Source: QAMX01 sp964448855 (GTDB taxonomy: Bacteria; Bacillota; Clostridia; Oscillospirales; QAMX01). Taken from it: 64,000 nucleotides of DNA. Below are positions 1 through 7,370 of the stretch, piece by piece; position 1 is the first letter of the stretch, and the number at the start of each line of letters is the position of its first letter. The position numbers and the translations under genes were made by a program. The notes under the pieces are model-generated. The model was not told the origin of the DNA. It made no database searches and saw only the letters and a list, made by a program, of their open reading frames with translations. The stretch is taken from positions 1 through 64,000 of the forward strand of contig CAYUXI010000002.1 in the NCBI GenBank assembly GCA_964448855.1, given 5' to 3'.

Positions 1-247
1 CTGTTTCCGAGTGCCCACTTGCGACCGTAGCCACCCGCATCGCCGTATCCTCCCAGGCTCCCTCTGACGAGGGAGCTGGCAGCGCAGCTGACTGAGGGAG
101 AGAAGACTGTTTCCGAGTGCCCACTTGCGACCGTAGCCACCCGCATCGCCGTATCCTCCCAGGCTCCCTCTGACGAGGGAGCTGGCAGCGCAGCTGACTG
201 AGGGAGAGAAGACTGTTTCCGTGCGCTCACTTGCGACCGTAGTTGCT
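1..247. repeat. Tandem 106-bp repeat, two full copies plus a partial third
   Basis: Copy 1 spans 1-106 and copy 2 spans 107-212, apparently identical; a third copy starts at 213 and diverges after about 35 bases. Each unit contains CTCCCTCTGACGAGGGAG, an interrupted palindrome, followed by GCTGGCAGCGCAGCTGACTG. The same core recurs near 540-590 and 4975-5030, on the other side of the peptide cluster. No gene is seen in it. The short palindromic core suggests a dispersed non-coding element rather than an insertion sequence. The first copy may begin before the window. Confidence 0.85.
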
Positions 248-650
248 CCACAGATACCTGCAATCCCTCCGGCGCGGCTCCGCCGCACCACCTCCCTTGT
301 GTAAAGGGAGGCTCGTACTTTAGCCCATTGTTTCCGCTAAGGATTTCACAAGAACAGCTGGAAATGTGCGGCGGGAGGCTACCCTGTGCCCTATAAGTGT
401 CCCAAGGCTCCCACCCCCACCCACAGCGGCCGACCTCGGACAACACCCAAAGGCTCCCTTGTGCAAGAGGAACAAGGGATTGCTGCACCCGGTGGCATCA
501 CCTCTACCCGTAGTCACCCGCATCGCCGTATCCTCCCAAGCTCCCTCTGACGAGGGAGCTGGCAGCGCAGCTGACTGAGGGAGAGAAGACTGTTTCTGTG
601 CGCTTACTTGCGACCGTAGTTGCTCCACAAGCAACGACAATCCCGCCCTG
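248..650. repeat. Composite non-coding repeat block, left of the peptide cluster
   Basis: Bases 305-413 match 5083-5180 almost base for base (both contain GTACTTTAGCCCATTGTTTC and GTGCGGCGGGAGGCTACCCT). Bases 507-630 are another degenerate copy of the unit at 1-212. Open frames here are low-complexity by-products of the repeat and have no ribosome binding sites. The block ends just before the promoter at 731. Confidence 0.8.
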
Positions 651-730
651 TCGCGGCTTCGTCGCACCACCTCTCTTGTGCAAAGGGAGCTGACATATCC
701 TGAAAAAATGAGAAAATAGTGAATTTTCAC

Positions 731-759
731 TTGACAAGTAAACTTGGTTGTTGTATAAT
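731..759 (+). promoter_or_regulatory. Sigma-A-type promoter of the RiPP cluster
   Basis: TTGACA at 731-736 and TATAAT at 754-759 are separated by 17 bases, a consensus match. It lies at the junction between repeat DNA and the AT-richer cluster. About 240 bases of leader with no convincing gene separate it from the radical SAM start. A GTG-started in-frame extension from 928 is possible but lacks a good ribosome binding site. Confidence 0.8.
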
Positions 760-999
760 CAAATTAGAAAAGATGAAACTGACAGCCGTGACAAACAGAA
801 CAAAGTGCAGCCGGACAGGGAACACGATAGAAACCCGAGCCCATCCATGATCAATGGAACGTAGCCTCTGTCAATTCATTGAATTGAGCTTGATTGGAAA
901 AAATGCGCCTGACGAATAGACGACCATGTGTTGAAGTGGTTGCTGTTCTTCCTGAAATTGCCTCCTGCAAACAACTTCTGGTTCGAACGGAGTGAGAAT

Positions 1000-2361
1000 A
1001 TGATCAATCTGAGCAACTATCGATTGTCAAGGTTCACAATTACGACGCATGACAAATATGGCAATCTTTTAGCAACCAATGCCATTTCCAATCGTTTTTA
1101 TCGAATTCGTTGCCCGTCCTCTATTCAAAATGTTTGCCCGGAATTGACAATGGACTTGATCTCGCAAATGCAATCGAGCGATATTGAACAAATGATAAAA
1201 GGCCGAATCATTACCGATCAAGACGAATTTTCCGATGATACGATCAATGACCTGTATGAAACGGTTGTGACGCATAACAAACGCCTGGATATTGTGATCC
1301 TCACCACGAACCAATGCAATTTCAGCTGCGTATACTGTTTTCAAAAGAGAGAAACATATACATTAAATTTCAAACAATACGATGCGCTGATTCTGTTCAT
1401 CGAGAACAAAATCAAGCAATACAACTATCGAGATGTAAAAATCCGTTGGTTTGGCGGCGAGCCACTCTTGGGCCTTCAGGGGATTCAATATTTTTCTGAA
1501 AAGCTGAACGAATTAAAGAAAAAATACAAATTCACCTATGGATGCGGGATTATTACAAATGGCTATTTGCTCGACTTGAAGACTTTTAAGGAATTATATC
1601 GATATCATGTGGTGACGTATCAGATATCGATCGATGGTCTTCCAGATATCAAACAAAGAGTGCTGAAAAACGGTGAATCTTCATTTGAGCGTATCTTCTA
1701 TCATTTGAAACAAATCAAAGAAAATGTGAAATACCAGATGTTTTCCATCACGATTCGAATCAATTTCACGCGGGAATTGATCGAACGAGCCGATGAAATT
1801 GTTGATTTGTTCTACAGAAACTTTGGGGACGACAGGAGATTCTGCTTTTCTTTTATCCCTGTATTTGATTGGAGTTATAAAGACAGCGATTTTCTAAAAG
1901 CTGAACAGCTAAAAAAAGAGCTGGTTCATGAAAAAGATGTAGCTGATATCATGAAAAAATACAGTGGACAACTGGATTTTAAGGCATGGACCAATTTGTT
2001 ATTTGCCCACAATGATTGCTGGGCAGGAACAAGACATGGCTATACAATCGATGCAAATGGGGATATTCTGAAATGCGATTTCAAATTGGAAGGCTTTGAA
2101 GACAACCGTGTCGGACATATTGATCAGGATGGCAACCTGACATTTGACACAGAAAAAGAAAAGAAATGGATATTCGATGCGCCGCTGCCGGAGTGTTATG
2201 ATTGTGCCTGCTTCCCGCTCTGCCTCTCTACTTCATGTGGTGCTGCGAGAATACAGGGAATTATGAAGCATAAATGCGTATCATTCCAACAAAGGGTTCT
2301 GGATTACCTGGAAATAGAAAGCTACAATTCTCGCAACAAGTTTTGGGAGGTCTCCATATGA
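1000..2361 (+). CDS. ccpM: Radical SAM/SPASM peptide maturase
   Basis: A 453-residue radical SAM enzyme. The SAM-binding cluster motif is CNFSCVYC with Cys106, Cys110 and Cys113, followed by the GGEP motif of the AdoMet site. A C-terminal Cys-rich region (CYDCACFPLC, then a late Cys-Gly and a final Cys) is a SPASM domain for auxiliary iron-sulfur clusters, typical of enzymes that modify ribosomal peptides. The ATG at 1000 is chosen because GGAG sits seven bases upstream; the longer GTG start at 928 lacks this. The stop overlaps the next gene start (ATGA), implying translational coupling. The expected substrate is the Cys-rich peptide at 2806. I recall this architecture as the Cys-rich peptide maturase family CcpM (TIGR04068), but could not test it. 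Confidence 0.85.
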   Translation: MINLSNYRLSRFTITTHDKYGNLLATNAISNRFYRIRCPSSIQNVCPELTMDLISQMQSSDIEQMIKGRIITDQDEFSDDTINDLYETVVTHNKRLDIVILTTNQCNFSCVYCFQKRETYTLNFKQYDALILFIENKIKQYNYRDVKIRWFGGEPLLGLQGIQYFSEKLNELKKKYKFTYGCGIITNGYLLDLKTFKELYRYHVVTYQISIDGLPDIKQRVLKNGESSFERIFYHLKQIKENVKYQMFSITIRINFTRELIERADEIVDLFYRNFGDDRRFCFSFIPVFDWSYKDSDFLKAEQLKKELVHEKDVADIMKKYSGQLDFKAWTNLLFAHNDCWAGTRHGYTIDANGDILKCDFKLEGFEDNRVGHIDQDGNLTFDTEKEKKWIFDAPLPECYDCACFPLCLSTSCGAARIQGIMKHKCVSFQQRVLDYLEIESYNSRNKFWEVSI

Positions 2362-2789
2362 TACTCGATCGATTAAACGATGTTTTGGATGCAAATGGCG
2401 TTTATGATCCGGATGAGGCGACTCAGAATGAACTGCTGGCGAGCATGGATTCGATCCAATTTGTCCAACTCGTTGTCTCAATAGAAAATGAATTTGACAT
2501 TGGAATTCCGGATGAGTACCTATTGTTTGAGTATTTTGATACGAAGGATAAGATTGTGAATATTGTTGAGCGTGCGATCACAGACGGGTATCGCAATGTG
2601 GAGGACATCGTCCGGAACCATTTGTGTATTGGGTGCTTGGCCTGTGTTTCAATGTGCCCTTTGGGTGAATTGGAAGTGGATGAAGATTTGTATCCGTATC
2701 CGGTTCCGGTGAAACCTGAAAAATGCGACAATTGTTCCATTTGCCTGTTGGAGTGTCCGGCGAAAGCCGACAAAGATCAATCTAATTGA
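2358..2789 (+). CDS. Acyl-carrier-like domain fused to a 2[4Fe-4S] ferredoxin
   Basis: A 143-residue protein in two parts. Residues 1-75 resemble an acyl carrier protein, with Asp31-Ser32 (MDSIQF) in the position of the phosphopantetheine attachment serine and an acidic helix after it. Residues 85-140 carry two ferredoxin motifs: Cys90, 93, 96 and 100 (CIGCLACVSMCP) and CDNCSICLLEC. A GGGAGG site precedes the ATG, which overlaps the stop of the maturase. It could supply electrons to the radical SAM enzyme and hold the peptide or an intermediate; that role is inferred. The ACP half fits my memory of the TIGR04069 acyl-carrier-related protein of peptide maturation systems. Confidence 0.75.
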   Translation: MILDRLNDVLDANGVYDPDEATQNELLASMDSIQFVQLVVSIENEFDIGIPDEYLLFEYFDTKDKIVNIVERAITDGYRNVEDIVRNHLCIGCLACVSMCPLGELEVDEDLYPYPVPVKPEKCDNCSICLLECPAKADKDQSN

Positions 2790-2805
2790 AGGATAGGAGG
2801 TTTCT

Positions 2806-2949
2806 ATGAAGAAAAAGCTGAAAAAAAGAGCCCAGGGGTCATCCTCTCAAGTCCAATTGTGTGCGGGTATTGCACCCATGGCAACCTATGAAGCAGATTG
2901 TTGGAGTGGTGTTTGCTACAGCAAGGACTGCTACGCAATGAATTGTTAA
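2806..2949 (+). CDS. Cys-rich RiPP precursor peptide (47 aa)
   Basis: A small gene behind an excellent AGGAGG site (2795-2800). The product starts with a strongly basic leader (MKKKLKKRAQ) and ends in a Cys-rich core. Cys lie at 19, 32, 37, 42 and 47, so the last four are spaced exactly five residues apart (CX4CX4CX4C), and the last residue is Cys. Aromatic or polar residues follow several of them (CW, CY, CY). Its place between the acyl-carrier/ferredoxin and protease genes, and the absence of any other small coding candidate, mark it as the substrate. Mature activity is unknown; bacteriocin-like or signalling roles are both possible. Confidence 0.8.
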   Translation: MKKKLKKRAQGSSSQVQLCAGIAPMATYEADCWSGVCYSKDCYAMNC

Positions 2950-2997
2950 ATCACCCCGGTTGGTTTTCCCGGACACTCTTTCTGTCGGAGGTATTGG

Positions 2998-4806
2998 ATG
3001 GTTCGAATCGGAATAATTGATACAGGCGTCAATTTGCTTCATCCACAGTTGGTCGATCAGAAAATCAGATGCAAGGAAATCCGGGATGGACAAGCGGTCG
3101 TGTTGACCGGGAACAGTGATGCGATTGGTCACGGAACCGCAATCTGTGGAATCTTATCCGAAAATGAGGACGTTGATCTCACGGTCATCAAAGCCTTCGA
3201 TACAACGGATACAATCACGGAGGAACAGCTGATTTCGGCACTGGAGTATGTGTTCCGGAATGAATGCTTCGATCTGCTCAATTTGAGCTGTGGGATTTCA
3301 ACGGTGTCGGACCTCTGTCGACTCGAAAGAATCTGCAAAGCCATCACGGAACAGGGCACATTGATGGTTTCCGCTTTTCACAATTGTGGCGCCATATCGT
3401 ACCCGGCGGCGTTCCCGTTTGTCCTTGGAGTCGATTGGGATATCGCGTGTAAACGAAACAATGACTACATATTCTGTGACGCAAACGTGGTCGATGTGTA
3501 CGGAAAAGGGATGAATCAAAAACTCTGCTGGTCTCCGCAGACTGATTATATCATCAATTCTGGAGCCAGTTTCGCATCGGCGCATATTTGCTCGGTTCTG
3601 GTTCCTTGGATTCAACGAGGAGAGGTCAGGGACTGCCAGACAGCACGAGCAATGCTCGCAAAAACAGCATTCAAAAAAGTCCGAACCAGACGCAGCGATT
3701 TATCCGAAGAAATCCCGAACTTAACGGATCGACGAATCGCTGTTTTCCCATATAACAAAGAAATCATGTCGATTACCAACTATTCTGATATGCTTGTATG
3801 TGACCTGGTTCATGTATATGATGTTCACGAAAAAGGGATGATCAACAAGTCCACCTTGTCCTTTTCGCATAGAAAAGAGCACTCGAAACCGTATACCATT
3901 CAACTGTTTGAAGAAATCGTCGCAGATCAAGACTCTTTTGACACACTGGTTGTTGGTCATTTGGGAGAAGTCAACCAAATGACGAAGCACAATTATACCA
4001 AGGATTGTATCGATTTTTGCTTAGACTACGGTAAGACGATGATCAGTTTTGATACAATTCCAGAGATCATTCTGCGGGAGTTTCAAAAAAGGAACTTGAA
4101 CTGCTACAACATGAATGTTGAGCACATATCGTATGATCCAAGCGGCAAACTGAGAATGATCGGTGCGCCGATCGTTTCAGTGATAGGGACTTCCTCCAAG
4201 CTTGGAAAATTTTCCCTCCAACTGGAGCTCAGAAAAAAGCTGATGGAGCATGGGTATGCTGTTGGTCAATGGGCGACAGAACCGCAAGGGTATCTTTTTG
4301 GGATCGATCGGGTCTTTCCAAGCGGCTATGGCTCCAATTTGAATTTTACCGAAAAAGAAGTTCTGCAATTTGTCAATCACCAGCTATATGAAATTGAGAA
4401 AAAGGGCAAGGATATCATTTTAACGGGATTGCAATCGTATGTGTTGAGCGAAAAACTCTACAATTCGAGGATGTATCCTTTCCTGCAAAATGCTCTTTTA
4501 GCTGCTTTACAACCGGATACCTTGGTACTGGTCGCCAGCGCGTCCGATTCCAATGAATTTATTTTACGAACGATCAACTACATAGAGGCCTTAACGGAAG
4601 TCCGCACATCGTGCATTGTTCTTTCACCACGCCGAATGCAGGCGACATTTTCTCCGCTGGAACAAAGAAGTGTCCTGTGTTCTGAAGAAGAACAGATAAG
4701 CCGAATTTGCGAAATTGCATCGATCACAAAGAAAAATGTATGGAAAATGGAACAGACGGACGAAATTGTTAACAGCATCATTGATGAACTCTGCGAAGAA
4801 CAATGA
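2998..4806 (+). CDS. Subtilase (S8) domain fused to a P-loop peptide-maturation domain
   Basis: A 602-residue protein without signal peptide, so probably cytoplasmic. Residues 1-240 form a minimal subtilisin fold: Asp8 (GIIDTG), His45 (GHGT) and Ser191 in GASFAS, a variant of GTSMA; an Asn in the oxyanion position is also present (HNCG). The second half (about 250-600) includes a P-loop-like GTSSKLGKFS at residues 397-406, the pattern of DUF1611 and dethiobiotin-synthetase-like NTPases. From memory this half matches TIGR04066, a marker of CLI_3235-type peptide maturation systems. The subtilase probably removes the leader of the peptide at 2806. ATG at 2998 has GGAGG seven bases upstream. Last gene before the terminator at 4852. 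Confidence 0.8.
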   Translation: MVRIGIIDTGVNLLHPQLVDQKIRCKEIRDGQAVVLTGNSDAIGHGTAICGILSENEDVDLTVIKAFDTTDTITEEQLISALEYVFRNECFDLLNLSCGISTVSDLCRLERICKAITEQGTLMVSAFHNCGAISYPAAFPFVLGVDWDIACKRNNDYIFCDANVVDVYGKGMNQKLCWSPQTDYIINSGASFASAHICSVLVPWIQRGEVRDCQTARAMLAKTAFKKVRTRRSDLSEEIPNLTDRRIAVFPYNKEIMSITNYSDMLVCDLVHVYDVHEKGMINKSTLSFSHRKEHSKPYTIQLFEEIVADQDSFDTLVVGHLGEVNQMTKHNYTKDCIDFCLDYGKTMISFDTIPEIILREFQKRNLNCYNMNVEHISYDPSGKLRMIGAPIVSVIGTSSKLGKFSLQLELRKKLMEHGYAVGQWATEPQGYLFGIDRVFPSGYGSNLNFTEKEVLQFVNHQLYEIEKKGKDIILTGLQSYVLSEKLYNSRMYPFLQNALLAALQPDTLVLVASASDSNEFILRTINYIEALTEVRTSCIVLSPRRMQATFSPLEQRSVLCSEEEQISRICEIASITKKNVWKMEQTDEIVNSIIDELCEEQ

Positions 4807-4851
4807 GCTTTTTGGAAGGAATCGTAAAACAATCAATCAACCCGTTTTTCA

Positions 4852-4887
4852 AAACAGAGGTGAATCCGCCCTCTGTTTCTTTTTTTT
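4852..4887 (+). terminator. Terminator of the RiPP cluster
   Basis: AAACAGAGG (4852-4860) pairs perfectly with CCTCTGTTT (4870-4878), followed by a long T-run. It closes the operon 46 bases after the protease-fusion stop. Confidence 0.9.
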
Positions 4888-4889
4888 GA

Positions 4890-5310
4890 TAGCCACCCAA
4901 AGGCCAAAGGACGAGGGATTACCGCAGCCGGTGGCATCACCTCTACCCGTAGCCACCCGCATCGCCGTATCCTCCCAGGCTCCCTCTGACGAGGAAGCTG
5001 GCAGCGCAGCTGACTGAGGGAGAGAAGACTTTTTCCGAGTGCTCACCTTCACCCGTAGTTGCCCACAGAGGGCAACCTTCCCTCGTACTTTAGCCCATTG
5101 TTTCCGCTACGGAATACACAAGAGCAGCTGGAAATGTGCGGCGGGAGGCTACCCTGTGCCCTATAAGTGTCCCAAGGCTCCGGCTACGTTCGCAGATGCC
5201 GACCTCGGACAACCTCCAAAAACTCCCTTGCGTTATTCGCAGAGGTGGCTTCAGACAACAACCAAAGGCTCACTTGTGTAAGAGGGACGAGGGATTGCCG
5301 CAGCCTATAG
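4890..5310. repeat. Composite repeat block, right of the peptide cluster
   Basis: Same sequences as on the left side. Around 4940-5035 is a copy of the 106-bp unit, and 5083-5180 is a near-identical copy of 305-413. More degenerate pieces (CAAAGGCTCACTTGTG, GACGAGGGATTGCCGCAGCC) continue to about 5310. No supported gene lies between 4888 and 5473. Confidence 0.85.
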
Positions 5311-5396
5311 AATCCCCCCAGCACCGCACTGGCGGCAGAATCTGCGATTCATCCGCCAAAACGGCGCAGGTGTCGCAAATGACCGACAGCAAATTC

Positions 5397-5425
5397 TTGC
5401 CAATCCGACGGACTTGTGTTATAAT
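5397..5425 (+). promoter_or_regulatory. Promoter of the WYL regulator gene
   Basis: TTGCCA at 5397-5402 and TATAAT at 5420-5425 with a 17-base spacer. It lies about 50 bases before the WYL-domain gene. Confidence 0.7.
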
Positions 5426-5473
5426 GTTCGTAAAGAAACGAATTCACAAAGCGGCATACCGCGGAGGTGGCAC

Positions 5474-6460
5474 ATGGCACAGGAAAACTGGCAGAAATAC
5501 AAGCTGCTGAAGCTCCTTGAGCTTTTGCACCAGGAGACAGACGAAGAGCATCCCCTCACCACCAGCGTTCTCTGCAACCGCCTGGTCGAGATGGGTATCC
5601 CGTCCGAACGCAGAACACTGACAAAGGATATCGCCGTTCTCAACGAATCGGGCTACGAAGTCATGTGGAGCTGGGTCGGCAAGGAAAAAGGGTATTACGT
5701 GGAGGATCGCAGCTTCAGCGTCCCCGAGCTGAAAATCCTGATCGATGCGGTGCAGGCCGCCAGCTTCATCACGGAAAAGAAAACGGCCGAGCTGATCGAC
5801 AAAATCGCGGCACTGGGCGGCAGCCATAAGGCCGACATCCTGAAAAGCAACATGGTCTGCTTCAACACCCGAAAGCACAGCAATGAATCGATTTATTATA
5901 ATGTAGGCTTTCTGGAGGATGCCATTCAACAGCAGAAAAAGGTCATCTTCTACTACTACGATCTGAACGAGCACGGCGAAAAGGTGTACCGCCGCGAACA
6001 TCACCACTACGTCGTCGAGCCGATTGCACTCGTTTTCAACGCGGACAACTACTACCTCGTGGTGTACAGCGCCCGCCACGACAGCACCGCAAACTACCGC
6101 CTGGACAGAATGGATCACGTCGAGCTCCTCGATGACACCATTTCAGCCAGAGCGCTGGCCATGCGCGAAGGGCTGGATCGCCGCACGGAGCAGATGTTCA
6201 AAATGTACGGCGGCGAACCGGTGGATGTCGTGCTGGAATTCGATGCCAAGCTGATCGGCGTGGTGTACGATCAATTTGGGGAAGACACCCGCATGATTCG
6301 CTCCGGCGACCTGTGCATCGCCACCGTCAAGGTGCAGATCAGCCCCGTATTCTGGGGCTGGCTGTTCCAGTTCGGCAATCAAATGCGAATTCTCTCGCCG
6401 GACAGACTGACGGACGATTTCAGGCAGCAGATTGCCACGCTGCTGGTCGGGGAGCGATGA
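5474..6460 (+). CDS. WYL-domain transcriptional regulator
   Basis: A 328-residue cytoplasmic DNA-binding protein. The first 60-70 residues form a winged-helix HTH of the kind seen in DeoR-like regulators (SERRTLTKDIAVLNESGY). Residues about 140-230 hold the WYL domain, with the core as NYYLVVYSARH preceded by VEPIALVF. A WCX-like C-terminal extension follows. The ATG at 5474 is preferred because GGAGG lies seven bases upstream; a longer GTG-type frame reaches into the promoter. It is monocistronic between a promoter and a terminator. The ligand is unknown; WYL domains often sense nucleotides or nucleic acid. Nothing in the context ties it to the peptide cluster except proximity. Confidence 0.88.
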   Translation: MAQENWQKYKLLKLLELLHQETDEEHPLTTSVLCNRLVEMGIPSERRTLTKDIAVLNESGYEVMWSWVGKEKGYYVEDRSFSVPELKILIDAVQAASFITEKKTAELIDKIAALGGSHKADILKSNMVCFNTRKHSNESIYYNVGFLEDAIQQQKKVIFYYYDLNEHGEKVYRREHHHYVVEPIALVFNADNYYLVVYSARHDSTANYRLDRMDHVELLDDTISARALAMREGLDRRTEQMFKMYGGEPVDVVLEFDAKLIGVVYDQFGEDTRMIRSGDLCIATVKVQISPVFWGWLFQFGNQMRILSPDRLTDDFRQQIATLLVGER

Positions 6461-6486
6461 ACGCCGCACAAGAAAAGAATACAACG

Positions 6487-6527
6487 AAAAAAACCTCTTT
6501 TGTCCAATCGACAAAAGAGGTTTTTTT
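6487..6527. terminator. Bidirectional terminator between WYL gene and tRNA-Thr
   Basis: AAACCTCTTTTGT (6491-6503) pairs with ACAAAAGAGGTTT (6511-6523). There is a T-run on the plus strand and an A-run on the left, so it can end both the regulator transcript and the opposing tRNA transcript. Confidence 0.9.
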
Positions 6528-6529
6528 GA

Positions 6530-6605
6530 TGGAGCTGGTGGCCGGACTCGGACCGGCGACCTGTTGATTACGAATCAACTGCTCTACCAACTGAGCCACA
6601 CCAGC
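6530..6605 (-). tRNA. tRNA-Thr (anticodon CGT)
   Basis: On the minus strand the acceptor GCTGGTG pairs with CACCAGC. The D arm (GCTC/GAGC), the anticodon stem GTTGA/TCAAC around loop TTCGTAA, and the T arm GCCGG/CCGGC are intact. The anticodon is CGT, reading ACG for Thr. The CCA end is encoded. Bases 6606-6790 hold no gene I can support. Confidence 0.95.
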
Positions 6606-6790
6606 AATCACTCAAATATTATAACAAATGCAGCCGTTTTTGTCAAGAGGGAAGCGGCAAAAAACAGAAAAAAACACGCACGATCTTTTCCAATCCGCCC
6701 CGATCGCCGAACGGATGCCCTGTCCATCCGGAAAAAACAGGCAGGCGGTGACTTTTCGCAAAAGAAAACGCCACTTTTTTCGGATAGCTC

Positions 6791-6819
6791 TTGACAAATC
6801 CCGAAAAACGCGGTATAAT
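6791..6819 (+). promoter_or_regulatory. Promoter of the tRNA-Ala/tRNA-Arg unit
   Basis: Perfect TTGACA (6791-6796) and TATAAT (6814-6819) with a 17-base spacer, 19 bases before the tRNA-Ala. Confidence 0.88.
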
Positions 6820-6838
6820 ATCAAAGTGCTTGTGGCAT

Positions 6839-6914
6839 GGGGGTGTAGCTCAGCTGGGAGAGCATTACGTTCGCAACGTAGGGGTCGAGGGTTCGAATCC
6901 CTTCATCTCCACCA
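6839..6914 (+). tRNA. tRNA-Ala (anticodon CGC)
   Basis: The acceptor GGGGGTG pairs with CATCTCC with two G-U pairs. The anticodon stem TTACG/CGTAG encloses TTCGCAA, giving CGC for codon GCG. The T loop is TTCGAAT and CCA is encoded. Confidence 0.93.
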
Positions 6915-6920
6915 GTCGGC

Positions 6921-6950
6921 AACCCCTTGGTTTCCAGGGGGTTGTTTTTT
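6921..6950 (+). terminator. Terminator after tRNA-Ala
   Basis: AACCCCTTGG and CCAGGGGGTT form a stem with loop TTT, followed by GTTTTTT. It may be leaky, allowing read-through to tRNA-Arg 18 bases further on. Confidence 0.8.
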
Positions 6951-6968
6951 CAGCACAAATCGCACCAT

Positions 6969-7045
6969 GCGCCCGTAGCTCAGCTGGATAGAGCGTTGGA
7001 CTCCGACTCCAAAGGTCGCAGATTCGAATTCTGTCGGGCGTACCA
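6969..7045 (+). tRNA. tRNA-Arg (anticodon CCG)
   Basis: The acceptor GCGCCCG pairs with CGGGCGT. The anticodon stem TTGGA/TCCAA encloses CTCCGAC, giving CCG for codon CGG. The T arm is GCAGA/TCTGT and CCA is encoded. Confidence 0.94.
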
Positions 7046-7087
7046 GAACCATGCAGTTGTCTCCGTGACAGCTGCATGGTTCTTTTT
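7046..7087 (+). terminator. Terminator after tRNA-Arg
   Basis: GAACCATGCAG (7046-7056) pairs with CTGCATGGTTC (7072-7082), followed by five T. Confidence 0.9.
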
Positions 7088-7169
7088 GTTGCTGTGCAGC
7101 CCCGGCAAAATCCACACGAAGAAGTATTCGTTGACACGGTTTTTTATGCAGAAAAGATTGGAAAACCGG

Positions 7170-7198
7170 TGGACTTCCGCCGCCAACTGTGATATAAT
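7170..7198 (+). promoter_or_regulatory. Probable promoter of the giant subtilase gene
   Basis: TATAAT at 7193-7198 with a weaker TGGACT at 7170-7175, 17 bases apart. The long 5' leader to 7370 contains two hairpins. A TTGACA near 7130 has no suitable -10 partner. Confidence 0.55.
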
Positions 7199-7223
7199 AT
7201 TCAAAACAAATGATCATTCTAAC

Positions 7224-7277
7224 AGCCGGGTTTTTCATCCGGCTGAAAAACAGAGGTCGGGCTTCGCCCGGCCTCTG
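7224..7277 (+). other. Two hairpins in the leader of the subtilase mRNA
   Basis: AGCCGG (7224-7229) pairs with CCGGCT (7239-7244). CAGAGG-T-CGGGC (7251-7262) pairs with GCCCG-G-CCTCTG around a TTC loop, ending at 7277. Neither is followed by a T-run, so they look like mRNA-stabilising or translation-related structures rather than terminators. There is no recognised riboswitch consensus. Confidence 0.5.
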
Positions 7278-7370
7278 TATGAAGAACCATTTGAAATCTC
7301 CGATGCAATCGGAAGTCGCCCCACACCATGAGGCTTCTGATCGCAAACTAAGGAAAAAAGGAGTCTGTCT

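Noticed and set aside
1..650. CRISPR array
   Set aside because: The repeats are about 106 bp, adjacent with no unique spacers, and no cas gene is near.
928..999. GTG start of the radical SAM gene at 928
   Set aside because: The in-frame ATG at 1000 has GGAG seven bases upstream, and the extra 24 residues are hydrophobic and unlike a maturase N-terminus. The short stretch could still be an untranslated leader.
1..5310. Insertion sequence carrying the peptide cluster
   Set aside because: No transposase frame and no clean terminal inverted repeats with target duplication. The flanks are dispersed composite repeats.
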